From contig CM057135.1 of assembly GCA_029964075.1 (NCBI GenBank), positions 14,472,863 to 14,536,862 of the forward strand: a stretch of DNA of 64,000 nt, given 5' to 3'. The translations under genes and the position numbers were made by a program. Below, one piece after another: positions 12,433 to 23,439 of this stretch. Within the stretch, counting starts at the first letter, position 1; each line of letters starts with the position of its first letter. The notes beneath the pieces were generated by a model that did not search any database, was not told the origin of the DNA, and worked only from the letters and a program-made list of their open reading frames with translations. This DNA is from Patiria pectinifera. Its lineage: Eukaryota; Echinodermata; Asteroidea; Valvatida; Asterinidae.

Positions 12433-15400
12433 ATGAACATTTATCAAGAAATACAGAGTTGTCAAACCTACGAAGAACTTGGTCTCATTCTCGAAACCTT
12501 TCAACTCAGCGAAAACGAGAGAGAGTACGCTCTTCACCGGTTGTGTGAGTTGACTCTTCTTCAAGAAGAAGACGAAGATGTGACACATCAGCACGGGCGC
12601 GGTAACGGCCCCGTCGATGACGATGATGATCTGTGGGCGGCATTTGACGACCCCATCGATGACGATGGGGATGATGATCTGTGGGCTGCATTTGACGACC
12701 CCATCGATGACGAAGGGGATGATGATCCGTGGGCGGAATTTGAGGAAGATGTTAGAGAGGACGGGGTGGTAGATGAGGAGGAGGATGAGGATAACCAACC
12801 ACCGAGGAAGAGAATTCGTGTGGAGAGACCGCAAGATCACTATGATATTGTAGAAGTCAATGAGAAATTTGTCAAGAAATATCAAGCTACCACGTACGAT
12901 TACAGAGTACGGTTCAGGGACTTGGAGGACTTATCATTACGTGAGTTTTTACCACGCCTGGGTTCTATTTTTGAGAGTATTTTGGAGAGGTTAACGGACG
13001 GTCTTCCAGGTGATGACAGAGTGAGGTTAGTGTTTCAATCCAGTTACTTGAATTATCCGATCGCTCTGCCGTTTTTACGCGTAGATGAATTAACGGTAGA
13101 GAGATTTTTGGCTCGCATCGAGCAAGTCTTACAGTCGTACCAACATCTTCGGTTGGACGAAAGGGTCGATATTCATTTTGTACACATGCGTATGCCAAAG
13201 GGGGGTAGGACCAACAAAAAAGGCGTGGTAAAAATTCACGACATGATAACAGATAGTAAGTCAATCATTCAGATTAAAGATAACAACACGGAATTGTGCT
13301 GCGCTAGGGCAATAGTGACCGGAATAGCTATCATAGAAAAGAATCCCAAATTAAAAGCCATTAAACAGAGTCGCAAAGAACAAGAATATTTGGCTAGAGA
13401 TTTGCACGCTAAAGCGGGTGTGAAGGAAGGTCCGTGCGGCGTGGAAGAAATAACAAAGTTTCAGGATGTTCTCCCCGATTACCGCCTCGTAGTTTTATCC
13501 GCCGAACATTTTAACGCGGCCATCTTCAAAGGGCCCGTCCGCCGACACACCGTTTACCTGTACTTTCACAACAACCACTACGATCTAATTACATCGATGA
13601 AAGCATTCATTAACAGGAGTTACTTTTGCGACGCGTGTCAGGTTGGATATAATTCCAAAGACATACATAGATGCGTAGACGATTGTAAGATTTGCTTTTC
13701 GCCAGGCTGTAAGTCGGGCGAAATTACTACGTGGGTGCACTGTTCGGATTGCAACCGCAATTTCAAAGACCAGAAATGTCTCGATAACCACAAAACCAAA
13801 AAGATCAACGGCAAGACAGTGTGTCAAACGTATTATAGATGCAAACGATGTGATTGGTTCGTGAACACCGAGATGAAAGGGAAATATGGCAAACACGAAT
13901 GTACTCGAAGGTATTGCCCATTGTGCAAAGAGATGGCATCGATAGATCATGAATGCTATATAAAACCCGTTGACACTACCACAAAAGGTCGCACCGAGCG
14001 AACCGTTGAATTTGATGACAATAGTGGGGATGAAGAGGATGGTGACGATATCGGTTTTGATGTATGGGACGATGAAGAAAATAAGACAAAAGAAAAGAAA
14101 AAACGAGACGTGGCCAGATATGTGTTTTTTGATTTTGAATGTACTCAGGATAACGGTGTTCACGAACCGAACTTGTGCGTTGCTCGGGTCGTGTGTGAAT
14201 TTTGTGCCGAAAGGTCCGAAGACGATCCGTTGTATATTTCGTGCGAGCACTGCTCAACATCTCGGCAAAGGATATTCAAAGGGGACACATGTAAGAATGA
14301 ATTTTGTGATTGGTTGTTCGGTTCAAAAGACACGAGAAATTCAATCGCCTTGGCGCATAATATGAAGGCGTACGACGGGTATTTTTTGCTTCGCTATTTG
14401 TATGACAATGCCATTATACCGGAAATTATATACACGGGGTGCAAGATACAATCGATCATGCTTCCAAAGTACAAACGAAAGATTATCGATTCGATGAATT
14501 TCTTACCCATGGCGCTGAGCAAACTTCCTCAAGCATTCGGCCAAACAGAACTCCACAAGGGTTTTTTCCCTCATTTTTTTAACACAAAAGCAAACCAGGA
14601 ATACGAAGGCCCCTACCCGGATGCCAAATATTACGATCCGGACGGTATGAGTCCCGACAAGAGAGGGGAATTTTATGCCTGGTACGAGAAAGAAAAGGGG
14701 GGACATTTCGTATTGCAAGATGAATTACTAAAGTACTGCATCAGTGACGTGGACATTCTCACCCGTTGTTGTTTGCCCGAACCTTGTTTAAGGAAGTTAC
14801 GTCATTGGACGAAAACGATACGGGGGTGGACCCCTTTGAAAGCTGCGTCACGATCGCCTCCGCGTGTAATTTGGTGTACAGGCGAAATTTTCTGCCCGCG
14901 GATACCATCGCTGTACTGCCCCCTAACGGATACGATTGTAAGGAACAACAATCTAAAGTAGCGCTGCAGTGGTTACACTACATTCATTTAACAGAAGGCT
15001 CGTACATACAACACGCGAGAAACAAAGGCGAAAAACAGATCGGAAAGTACAAAGTGGATGGGTACGACGCGGTCAATAAGATCATATACTCCTTTCACGG
15101 ATGTTATTTTCACGGGTGTGTCTCATGTTATCCCAATAGAAAGACGATGAATAATACATCAATGACCCCCATGTCTGAATTATACGCGCGCACGCAGGAA
15201 AGGAAAGCGTTCCTCCAATCCACGGGTCACACCGTTGTTGAGATGTGGGAATGCCAATGGAAAACCGTAGTCAAAGATTTGCCCGAAGCCACGAAACGCG
15301 CGCTGCGAGATAAATCAATTACCGGACCCCGCGACACATTGAATCCTAGGGACGCATTCTACGGAGGGCGCACCAATGCCACTCGATTATTTCACCAAAC

Positions 15401-16706
15401 TTCTGGGGAACAGCAGATACATTACGCCGATGTATGTTCGCTCTACCCACTTATTAATAAGACCGCGTCGTATCCCATCCATCATCCGCAAATCGTGACG
15501 GAAAATTTTAAAGATGTATCCGAATATTACGGACTAGTCAAATGTCGAGTCTTACCACCCTCCACGCTATATCACCCCCTTTTGCCTTATCGCGCATGTG
15601 GTAAACTAACTTTTCCTCTATGTCGCACATGCGTGGAAACCCAACAACAGACCCCGTGCCAACACACAGCTACCGAACGAGCGCTGCACGGCACGTGGGT
15701 ATCAGTCGAGTTGCAAAAGGCCATTGAACTAGGATACAAAGTAATCGATATTGAGGTGGTCTGGCATTTCCAACACAAAGAACAGTACGACACGCAGACA
15801 AAGACCGGCGGATTATTCACGGATTACATAAATACGTTCTTGAAACTGAAAGTGGAAGCTTCCGGGTGGCCGAGCTGGGTAAAGACCGAAGCCGATAAGA
15901 CCAAGTATATCGATCAATATTTTGAACACGAGGGGATTCGGTTAGACGCGTCCAACATAGCGAAAAACCCAGGCTTGAGAGCCCTGGCAAAGCTCATGTT
16001 AAATTCCTTCTGGGGAAAGTTTGGTCAGAGAATTAATATGCCCAAAGTCGAGGTACTGAGCGATCCCGCAAAGTTGTACGAGATTCTGCTCGCCGATGAT
16101 AAAGTCGTGCACGATATTAATTTCATCAATCACGAAATGGCGGAAGTCCGATACGAATCCCAAGAAGAGTTTGTTGACCCTAACCCCAGAACGAACGTGG
16201 TGATCGCCGCGTTCACAACGGCACATGCGCGCCTCAAGCTGTACAGCATCATTGAACAATTACAGGAATCGGTCTTGTACTACGACACGGACAGCGTCAT
16301 CTACGTGCACGAACCGGGGCAGTACAAACCTCCTTTGGGGGATTTTCTCGGTGATTTGACTAACGAAATCAGTCCCAAAGACGGAAAATACATAGAGACT
16401 TTCGTGTCGGGCGGGCCCAAGAATTACGCGTATCGGTTAGACACGGGTAAGACGTGCTGTAAGGTCAGGGGATTCACCTTAAACTTTAGAAATGCGCAAC
16501 AGATCAATTTCGATTCTGTGGTCGATATGGTCAGAGGGGTCGGTCCAGAAAAAATTGTGATATCCGACCCGCACAAGATCGTGAGAAATGGCAAGACGAA
16601 AGACATCGTCACCAAATCATCCACCAAAGATTATCGGGTAGTGTACAGTAAGAGAGTCATAAAGGATAATTATAATACCGTACCTTACGGATATAAGCTT
16701 ACATAA
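12433..16706 (+). pseudogene. Protein-primed family B DNA polymerase (Polinton pPolB), one frameshift
   Basis: Replicates the linear element using a terminal protein as primer. N-terminus: an acidic region with tandem DDLWAAFDDPIDD units (12616-12740). Then comes a Cys/His-rich region (13620-13960) with several CxxC pairs, then exonuclease motifs Exo I (DFECTQ, 14131), Exo II (AHNMKAYD, 14355) and Exo III (YCISDVDIL, 14733). An inserted nuclease-like block has FHGCYFHGC (15090). Polymerase motifs A (DVCSLYP, 15428), B (KLMLNSFWGKFGQ, 15990) and C (YYDTDSVIY, 16279) follow. A one-base shift at about 14765 moves the reading from one frame to another. The polymerase motifs themselves are intact. 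Confidence 0.95.
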
Positions 16707-16749
16707 AGACGAACTCTGTTGCGTCGATCGCATTTGAACCAAAGTCACC

Positions 16750-16965
16750 ATGGCGTACGCACCTTCCTTCACTACCCGCAAGTGCTCTAATACACCCCTA
16801 TTTCGATTAATTATGCTCGTCATTATTATTGTATTAATCATTATATTATTTTCTGTGTTTGGAATTGAGATGTCTAAAGTGTTAAACAATAATTTGGTTA
16901 GTCAATTGATTTTTGAAGCGGCAACCTTTGACCTGTTGAAAAACGAAACCATCGGTGCGCACTAA
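16750..16965 (+). CDS. Small single-span membrane protein
   Basis: 71 codons, starting at ATG 16750, 43 bases after the polymerase stop. Residues about 18-40 form one strongly hydrophobic segment (LIMLVIIIVLIIILFSVFGI) with a short basic N-terminus. No family recognised. Small membrane proteins at this position are plausible virion or host-membrane factors, but that is inference. Confidence 0.55.
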   Translation: MAYAPSFTTRKCSNTPLFRLIMLVIIIVLIIILFSVFGIEMSKVLNNNLVSQLIFEAATFDLLKNETIGAH

Positions 16966-16994
16966 GCGCGGGTTAACGTTTGTAATCCTAGTCG

Positions 16995-17020
16995 TGACGT
17001 CATTATGTTGAGGCTATAAA
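16995..17020 (+). promoter_or_regulatory. CRE-like site plus TATA box upstream of the ATPase
   Basis: A perfect palindromic TGACGTCA (16995-17002, the CREB/ATF consensus) is followed by GGCTATAAATT (TATA at 17014-17020), 37 bases before the ATPase ATG. The spacing suits an RNA polymerase II core promoter. Function is inferred. Confidence 0.45.
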
Positions 17021-17056
17021 TTTCGGCGCGCTAAAACGTCAACGTCATTTTTCTCT

Positions 17057-17695
17057 ATGGGTACGAAACTACAACACCCGGCAACATTTTGTATCGCGGG
17101 ACCGACGGGTTGCGGAAAGACTCATTGGGTCAGTAAACTCATTAGAAATCATCATCATGTCTTTGTGGAACCATTTGAGAGAATTTTGTGGTGTTATGGT
17201 CAGCATCAGCCGGCTTACGAGGAACTGTCTCGCGATCTACCTGCTGTTCAGTTTGTGGAGGGGCTGCCGGAGGATTGGTCGGATCTCATCGACCCGCAAC
17301 ACCGAAATCTAGTGGTTCTGGACGATCTGATGCAAGAGTGCGGTAACGATCCTCAGATTACTAAACTGTTTACCCAAGGATCCCATCATCGCAACCTGTC
17401 TGTGATTTACATCGTGCAAAATTTGTTTCATCAGTCCAAGGAGAGCAGAACCATCAGTCTGAACTGTCACTACATCGCCCTGTTTAAGAACCCCAGAGAC
17501 CGATCTCAGATTGTTCACCTGGCCAAGCAGATGTACCCTGGACAGACCAAGTTCATGGTGGAGGCTTACGCGGACGCGACCAGTCTTCCGCACTCTTACC
17601 TGTTCATCGACTTGAAACCAAACTGCCCGGAAGAACATCGCCTTCGTTCCAGTATTTTTCCCGGTGAAACGAGCTACGCCTACGTCCCTAAATAG
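17057..17695 (+). CDS. FtsK/HerA-type genome-packaging ATPase
   Basis: Powers DNA translocation into the capsid. 212 aa, typical Polinton length. Walker A is GPTGCGKT (residues 15-22) and Walker B is NLVVLDDLMQE (acidic pair at 89-90). A conserved HHRNLSVIYIVQN segment, expected around the sensor/arginine region, follows. The start is ATG 17057 with a TATA box just upstream. It is followed after 33 bases by the basic protein gene on the same strand. Intact. Confidence 0.95.
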   Translation: MGTKLQHPATFCIAGPTGCGKTHWVSKLIRNHHHVFVEPFERILWCYGQHQPAYEELSRDLPAVQFVEGLPEDWSDLIDPQHRNLVVLDDLMQECGNDPQITKLFTQGSHHRNLSVIYIVQNLFHQSKESRTISLNCHYIALFKNPRDRSQIVHLAKQMYPGQTKFMVEAYADATSLPHSYLFIDLKPNCPEEHRLRSSIFPGETSYAYVPK

Positions 17696-17728
17696 TCCCC
17701 TTTTGCCTCAACGTCTTCATTTGTCAAG

Positions 17729-18058
17729 ATGACGCGACGGCTGAAGGACAATGCTCACACGCTGCACATTCTGAGCAAATCTTCAACTAAGAGGCGAAAA
17801 GACATTTTGAAAAATGCGGACAAAGAACTGGTCACCTGTGTGTGCGAATGCGCACTGAACGTTTTAAAAGGCCGCGTGCCTCTCACGCCGAGTCAAAAGA
17901 AGCGTTTGGTACGACACAAGACGGTTCTACGAACTCTGGCAGACAAGAAGTCTTCTCACGCCAAGCGTAAAAAGCTTTTGGTTCAAAAAGGTGGATTTCT
18001 TGGACCCCTGCTGGCTCCAATTCTGAGTACGATCGGAGGGTTGCTGTTCTCAAAGTAA
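17729..18058 (+). CDS. Small basic protein with hydrophobic Gly-rich C-terminus
   Basis: 109 aa, lysine/arginine-rich (KKRLVRHKTVLRTLADKK), ending in GGFLGPLLAPILSTIGGLLF, which looks membrane-active. Similar small proteins follow the ATPase in many Polintons. Their role is not firmly known; a DNA-condensing or membrane-penetrating core protein is plausible. Its stop codon overlaps the start of the next gene at 18058. Confidence 0.7.
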   Translation: MTRRLKDNAHTLHILSKSSTKRRKDILKNADKELVTCVCECALNVLKGRVPLTPSQKKRLVRHKTVLRTLADKKSSHAKRKKLLVQKGGFLGPLLAPILSTIGGLLFSK

Positions 18059-18858
18059 TGAAATACGCCAAAAAAATTATGCTCAGCGCCCCCGCAGACA
18101 GCGTTACCAGAGCCATACAGAATGTTCTTCTCTCACGTAACCCTACGCAGAGTAAACTGCAGAGTCTGGAACAAGACATGAGAGATATCCTGGCCAGAAA
18201 TGATCTACCGGACGACAACAAGCTCTCCCTGTACCAGCAAACGTTGCAGCAATATCTGCAGTACGACCACGCACGGAAAACAGAGCCCATGTCCGTCACC
18301 ATGTCTACACAGGCAGCCCGGGGTTCCGGGGCACCGCAGGGCGAAGAAGAAGCAGCATCGGGCGGAACAACGGACGGAGAACCCGCTACTACCACTACAG
18401 CTCAGGCCGAGGATGACCTCACGCCACAAATTCTCGAGACTGTTCCAAAGACATTGCAGCGCAAAGCGAAGTTACTAATTAATCAGCTAAAACATAATGA
18501 CGTCATGACTTGGAACAAAAATGGGGAACTCGTTTACGATGGGAATCCTGTTAAAGGTTCAAATATAGTGGATCTTGTCAATGACGCGTTAAGAAGTAAA
18601 AAGGGTTTTGTTCCCTATGGATTCCAGTATTTTATGCGTGGTTTAGCTAAATCTAACGTTCCAGAAAGCATCATAGGAAACGAAGCCCATCGTAGCATCG
18701 TGAGAAAATACAAACAAGCGGGTTCGACCGAAAAGCGTTTATTACCAGATGTTCCTACTCCACCGGGTACACCATTTCGATTTAAAAAACCAAAACGACT
18801 GAGAGTAGTATCCACTCCTGTACGAGCCAAAAAGAAACTCGCATGGGAAACGTTGTAA
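18058..18858 (+). CDS. Polinton PW-like protein (function unknown)
   Basis: 266 aa, overlapping the previous stop by one base (TAATG arrangement). The N-terminal half is predicted helical (SKLQSLEQDMRDILARND, then LSLYQQTLQQYLQYD). The middle is Ala/Gly/Thr-rich and low in complexity. The C-terminal module (GSNIVDLVNDALRSKKGF, then GFQYFMRGLAKSNVPESII) is the part conserved in Polintons. The C-terminus is basic. Probably a structural or assembly factor; no catalytic motif. Confidence 0.7.
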   Translation: MKYAKKIMLSAPADSVTRAIQNVLLSRNPTQSKLQSLEQDMRDILARNDLPDDNKLSLYQQTLQQYLQYDHARKTEPMSVTMSTQAARGSGAPQGEEEAASGGTTDGEPATTTTAQAEDDLTPQILETVPKTLQRKAKLLINQLKHNDVMTWNKNGELVYDGNPVKGSNIVDLVNDALRSKKGFVPYGFQYFMRGLAKSNVPESIIGNEAHRSIVRKYKQAGSTEKRLLPDVPTPPGTPFRFKKPKRLRVVSTPVRAKKKLAWETL

Positions 18859-19321
18859 TTAATTTTTAAACAGTAAACTTGTTTTCGATATTACTTTGTA
18901 AACTTTGTAACCGGTGGATGGATTTTGTAAACTTGATTGTAATTGTAATTTATTTCGACACATTATATGAAAGTATCTTTGTAAAGGTGGAGGGTTTTTT
19001 GTAAAAACTTGTTTGTAATTGCTTGTAATTTTATCTTTGTAAATGGTGGAGGGTTTTAACGCAATATTGAAAGAGAAACGAAAACACACTTTGTAAGCAT
19101 ACTGCGATTTATTCATGGTAACAGAGTGATGTAACAATAAATGAATATACATGTACAGTGTACAGAAGAAAACAATATATTTTGTCTTTTTTTATTTCTA
19201 TGTACGTACTAACACTAACAAAATTAAGTTATAGTTAAAACAAAGTATCAACACTCTACTACTATTTATGAAACAAACCTCGGACAAAAAAAAAAATCGG
19301 TAAACATAAATAAAACAAAAC
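18859..19321. repeat. Convergent-transcript region with imperfect tandem repeats
   Basis: AT-rich, non-coding, between the converging plus- and minus-strand gene arms. Three degenerate repeats of about 80 bp share CTTTGTAAA, then GGTGGA(G/T)GG, then TTTTGTAA (starting near 18893, 18977 and 19034). It probably holds 3'-end signals for both arms; AATAAA-like words occur on both strands. Confidence 0.55.
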
Positions 19322-19840
19322 TTAATCTTTTTTCTTTTCACAAATTTGACGACAAATGAAATCCAAGTCTGAAACGGGTACGTCGACATCATATTTTTCT
19401 TGTACAAAATCGTGCACTAGTACATCGTTGACGAGGTAATCGTCCGTAAACACGGATATGATAGCGTTCATAGAGATGTCTCTGCATCTGTGCAATAAGT
19501 AAAATAAGCAATACTGCCCGCAGACTGTCGTGCTCGGGGATTGCTGACATGTATCGTTGTAGATAAAACTTTGACTATTCTTTTTCAAGAATGTTTCGAA
19601 ATAAGGTCCGTATGTATAAGGATGCTGCCCGTAAGAGTCAAAGAATTCCGCCTTCCTGTCCGGAGTGAAGTACACAGCCAGCCAGTGGGTGCCCGGTTCG
19701 TTGTTTCTGTCCGTATTGATGATGAAGGCACTTGGGTATTCTGTCACGGATGGTAGTCTATCTGACGGAAATACACCGGTCGTGTAACGCCGGGTAATGC
19801 TATCTCCCTTGAGTACTCTTAAAAGTTGTACACTATCCAT
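19322..19840 (-). CDS. Adenain-like maturation cysteine protease
   Basis: Cleaves capsid precursor proteins during particle maturation (Ulp1/adenovirus protease superfamily). 172 aa. Catalytic residues are visible as His52 in GTHWLAVY, Asp68 in EFFDSYGQHP and Cys111 in TVCGQYCLFYLLH. Length and motif order fit the Polinton family. It starts at ATG 19840, nine bases after the capsid gene stop, so it is probably co-transcribed from the right arm. Intact. Confidence 0.95.
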   Translation of the reverse strand: MDSVQLLRVLKGDSITRRYTTGVFPSDRLPSVTEYPSAFIINTDRNNEPGTHWLAVYFTPDRKAEFFDSYGQHPYTYGPYFETFLKKNSQSFIYNDTCQQSPSTTVCGQYCLFYLLHRCRDISMNAIISVFTDDYLVNDVLVHDFVQEKYDVDVPVSDLDFICRQICEKKKD

Positions 19841-19849
19841 ATCGTCTTT

Positions 19850-21176
19850 TTAGTTGGAATAATCAATCAGAATATTTCGGCTCTCGTCCACTTCTAGAAT
19901 GCTCTCAAATTCGCTGTATACCACAACGTTGACAGTCGTTGTCAAGGCCGCCTCAAACTGCAACTCCAAACGCATGTTACTGCGCTTTACTAAGTTAAAG
20001 TGAGATCCGCATGACAAATCAGGAGACAGATCAAAGGCAAAGAGCGAATACCCCGCTTGGTAATCGTCGCGATTAATTTGGTTGCCCGTGTTTTGGTACA
20101 GTGTATTTATACCTGAATACAAAGTCTGATACGCCATTATGTACGCTTCGTCTTTTCCTGAAAATTTTGGCTGAAGAGGTCGCCATGGTGTCTGTTCATT
20201 GTCCACGTACAGTCCCAAATAATTCATTCCGTTATGTTTGAAATTGAAAGGATTTTTATGATAGTCGCCGTTGAAGGCCGTATTATCAACCATACCAATC
20301 ACCACGCGTCGCGGCATTTGTCCCAAAAACAAATTTTCGCGGGTAAAAGATTGGTTTCCTTGCGGAATAGAAAACGTCTTCACTTCCACCCTACGCAAGG
20401 GGTATTTGGCCGTAGCACTCTGTAGGGTTTTAGCGTGCGCTAGAGCCACGGTTGGACTGATAACGACCTTTCTCACGTAGAGAGAAGCTTCCAGTATCTT
20501 TACTTTGAAACTAGTATTGGGCAGAGCCGTCACTAGACAAAAACTGTTTTTACTGCGATGAAACTTAAGCTTTAGATTGACTCCGTTCAGTAAAAATCTA
20601 TCTTGAAAGAATATATCGCTATGAATCGGCCCCATCAGATCGATAACACGGCTCTCCCGCGTCAGCTTGTATCTCTTTTTTAATCCTTCGTTATAATTCT
20701 CATCCGCGGTTGGATCGTTGGCTTCCATTTTACCGGCCGTATCTTTGTAAAACAAAGCAGCGGTCAATTGAGACGTCTTTGCTGGGGGTCCATAGGTCAG
20801 CAGGGTTTCTATCAGGGCTCTGTACGGGTACGTGTTTGACGAGGACGAGACGAGTTTATCGTTGAGCGTGACATCCACTTCGGAGAACAGAGAGTGAAGC
20901 ATCAGATTAGCGGGAGCAACGGGCACATCATCACCCAGGTCAGTCCCGTTTTCATTGACAATTTAGCCTTTACGTTTATCAGAGTGTGTGCCAGATCCAG
21001 GTAGTGCTCGGTCGAACCGGTGATATTGAATTCTATGGAATCCGAGTCCACAATATTGGTCAATGGATTGTACTGTACCCATTGGCCTTTCAAAATGGAG
21101 GTCTGAGTGGGCGGGACGGAGAAAGATCAAGTTCAGATTTTGTGCATTCGCACGAGTGCTTGCTGATGAATGCCAT
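19850..21176 (-). pseudogene. Double jelly-roll major capsid protein, two frameshifts
   Basis: Forms the hexons of an icosahedral particle. The ATG at 21176 begins the conserved N-terminal region, whose best match to the family changes frame near 21115 and again near 20960. Downstream the frame is open to 19850. Recognisable blocks are KGQWVQYNPLTNIV, GSTEHYLDLAHTLINVKAK, MLHSLFSEVDVTLND, SSNTYPYRALIETLLTYG and GQMPRRVVIGMVDNTAFNG. The two breaks are single-base changes, so inactivation is recent or reflects read errors. Confidence 0.93.
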
Positions 21177-21275
21177 GGTGAAGAGTACTGCTTATAGGCC
21201 TAATCGAATATGTCGGGGTTCCTCTTCGTTCGCTTGCTCGGAGCCTTTCTGCGTGGTGCACGGTTTGTCTTCCTT

Positions 21276-21596
21276 TTAAACCTTTTTCGGAGGGGAAAAT
21301 TGATGAGTTAGTTGCTGCATAGCCCGTGACGTCATGTTCAAGCCCGCCCGTCGCACTCGATTTTTTGCAGCCTTTTTTACATTTTGTCCACCAAGGGCAT
21401 CTGAAGCAATACCGACTCCTGTCTTTAAAGCCTCCTTGCCTAGCATTTTTGCCCCTTGTTTGATAACCGGTAAAGCGGATCTGAAAAGTCCTCCTAAAAT
21501 ATTGCCGAGTCCGTATCCCTTCTGAATAGGAGCGCCTCTGAAGAAATTATCTCCACCTCCCGCTTGATTTCTGTAATATTTCTCGTAATCCATCAT
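21276..21596 (-). CDS. pX/pVI-like minor core or membrane-active protein
   Basis: 106 aa, Gly-rich N-terminus (NQAGGGDNFFRG), then an amphipathic segment GLGNILGGLFRSALPVIKQG and a basic C-terminus (KKAAKNRVRRAG). This layout matches small adenovirus-pX/pVI-like proteins between capsid and penton genes in adintoviruses and Polintons. Likely capsid-interior or membrane-lytic; assignment is by context and composition. It contains a TGACGTCA palindrome at about 21327. Confidence 0.7.
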   Translation of the reverse strand: MMDYEKYYRNQAGGGDNFFRGAPIQKGYGLGNILGGLFRSALPVIKQGAKMLGKEALKTGVGIASDALGGQNVKKAAKNRVRRAGLNMTSRAMQQLTHQFSPPKKV

Positions 21597-21602
21597 GTCT
21601 GC

Positions 21603-22364
21603 TCAAAACAAGGAGGGACGAGTTTTGCGAAAATGAAGTGTAGTCGTGAGTTTCCCGCGTTGAAATGCCACTTTCTCCCCCGTGTCCGTCCTTATATTCA
21701 TCTGAATGGTCTCAAAGTTTTTCACTTTCACAGGCACGTAATGAGGAGTGTTGAACGCATGGGCAATGACGTCTCCCGGAGTAACTCCAGACTTTTGCAC
21801 AGGGACGATCCTCAGTAATGGAGCGCTGACATCTCCCACCAGCTGGTTCGCGGCGATGTCGCAGTACACGTACATGCCGTAAAATCCTCCGTTCACATCC
21901 ACGGGTAAATAACCTTCCACGTTTTCATTCACCGCTTTGTATTTTAATCCCAGCATGCGATACAGGTAATCATCAAAATACACAAAGGCCCCCTCTCGGA
22001 GTTCTATCTTTACTCTGCCCGTGTACTTATCCAGGGTAATGATAATATTATGTTTAGCCGTTTCCGTCATTTCACGGTTGATTTCATCTATAATTTCTTG
22101 TACGGATGTATAGAATCCGTGCGAAATTCTAGCGTGAGTTTGTACTCGGCCATGTTCGCTGTATGTAAAGGAATTGTTATTTTCTGTAATATTGTACCAC
22201 GAGAAAGGATAATGAATTTCAGTCAGGGCAACCTCCCAGTTACCGGTCAGACTAATTTGCTTCACCAGACGCGTCATGTAACTAGACAACGTATTGTTTG
22301 GATACAGTGACATGGATGCATTACTAGGCAGCGTAAGGTAAAACTGAGTCGAAGTTGATGCCAT
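21603..22364 (-). CDS. Penton-like minor capsid protein
   Basis: 253 aa. It begins with the Polinton minor-capsid signature (FYLTLPSNASMSLYPNNTL, then GNWEVALTEIHYPFSW) and continues with beta-rich sequence expected of a jelly-roll penton. It would occupy capsid vertices. Six bases separate its stop from the start of the pX-like gene. Intact. The family identification is by pattern; the exact capsid role is inferred from Polinton literature. Confidence 0.8.
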   Translation of the reverse strand: MASTSTQFYLTLPSNASMSLYPNNTLSSYMTRLVKQISLTGNWEVALTEIHYPFSWYNITENNNSFTYSEHGRVQTHARISHGFYTSVQEIIDEINREMTETAKHNIIITLDKYTGRVKIELREGAFVYFDDYLYRMLGLKYKAVNENVEGYLPVDVNGGFYGMYVYCDIAANQLVGDVSAPLLRIVPVQKSGVTPGDVIAHAFNTPHYVPVKVKNFETIQMNIRTDTGEKVAFQRGKLTTTLHFRKTRPSLF

Positions 22365-22440
22365 GATGACGTCCTTATTACTGAAGATCCGCCACCCAAC
22401 TGTTAAATGATGAAGGGTAACCTAGCCATTTAACGAAATA

Positions 22441-23439
22441 CTAGGTCTTTCCTTTTTTCTTGCGTTTGCGGATTACTTTCTCTACCCGGTACAGATCATC
22501 GCTTTTGCGTACCTTTTGCAATTCCTCTTCGTAAAACGTGCCTTGAATTTCTTCTCCAGAATAATCTTTTAATTTGTACACCGGCCTTTTCTGTCGACCA
22601 CTGCGTTTGGTCACAGTGAATATTTCTTCTGACCAAGATGGAAGGTATGACTTTTCAAACGTCAACCGCTGTTTGCTAACTCGAACCTTTTCGCCGACTT
22701 TTAACTGAAATTTTACGGGATGTTTAGACGGCGAAAACAGATTCTTCCAGACTGTGCTTTCGTTCTCACCGTTGACTTCCACGGGTTTCATTTTAATGGA
22801 ACGGTGATAAGAGTTATTGTATGCCGTCACTAATTGTTGCAACACGTCGACGTACTTCAGAGTGTTTTTGTACGTGAAATACCTCCACATTCGAGACTTG
22901 AGAGTACGATTAAATCTCTCCACGTTGGGGGCTTTTACTTCGCTGTTTGTCGTATAGAAATGTATACCTTCACTCTTAAGCAAAGCTTGAAACAAACGAT
23001 TGGTAAATTCGCTGCCTTTATCCGTATGAATCATTACCGGAGGTCTCCCGCTTGACTTGAGATTTTTTTTAAAAGCCTCCACCAACACTTTTCCAGTTTT
23101 GTTTTTCAAAGGAATTACCCACGCGTATTTCGAAAACACATCGATCCACGTCAGTAAGTATTTATATCCTTTATTATATCTGGATAAATTAGATACATCT
23201 ACCAGGTCTAATTGATGAATTTCGTCACGACCCACGGCCATCACCTTATTTCTAGGATATATTTTCCTGGCGGGCTTATGCAGCGTGTAAGCATCCTGTC
23301 CACGAAGAAAGTGCCGTATTTGTTTCCGCGTTATCTTATATTTTCCCGCCCGTTTGGCTGCACGATACAATTTCTCAATACTGCTTAAACCGCTTTCGCG
23401 ATCTAGGTCGTAATACAATGTTTTCAAGTAACTTTCCAT
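22441..23439 (-). CDS. Retroviral-type (rve) DDE integrase
   Basis: Inserts the linear element into the host genome, making 6-bp duplications. 332 aa. Catalytic acidic residues: Asp78 (IHQLDLVDV), Asp140 (IHTDKGSEF) and Glu174 (NVERFNRTL). An N-terminal helical region (KYKITRKQIRHFLRGQ) precedes them and a C-terminal basic, chromo-like region (KVRVSKQRLTFEKSYLPSW) follows. The ATG at 23439 lies inside the first copy of a 448-bp tandem duplication, so its first codons and upstream region are present twice. Confidence 0.95.
   Translation of the reverse strand: MESYLKTLYYDLDRESGLSSIEKLYRAAKRAGKYKITRKQIRHFLRGQDAYTLHKPARKIYPRNKVMAVGRDEIHQLDLVDVSNLSRYNKGYKYLLTWIDVFSKYAWVIPLKNKTGKVLVEAFKKNLKSSGRPPVMIHTDKGSEFTNRLFQALLKSEGIHFYTTNSEVKAPNVERFNRTLKSRMWRYFTYKNTLKYVDVLQQLVTAYNNSYHRSIKMKPVEVNGENESTVWKNLFSPSKHPVKFQLKVGEKVRVSKQRLTFEKSYLPSWSEEIFTVTKRSGRQKRPVYKLKDYSGEEIQGTFYEEELQKVRKSDDLYRVEKVIRKRKKKGKT

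Noticed and set aside
13585..14260. Long antisense ORFs opposite the Polinton polymerase
   Set aside because: Shadow frames of a well-supported coding region with no start context or motif of their own.
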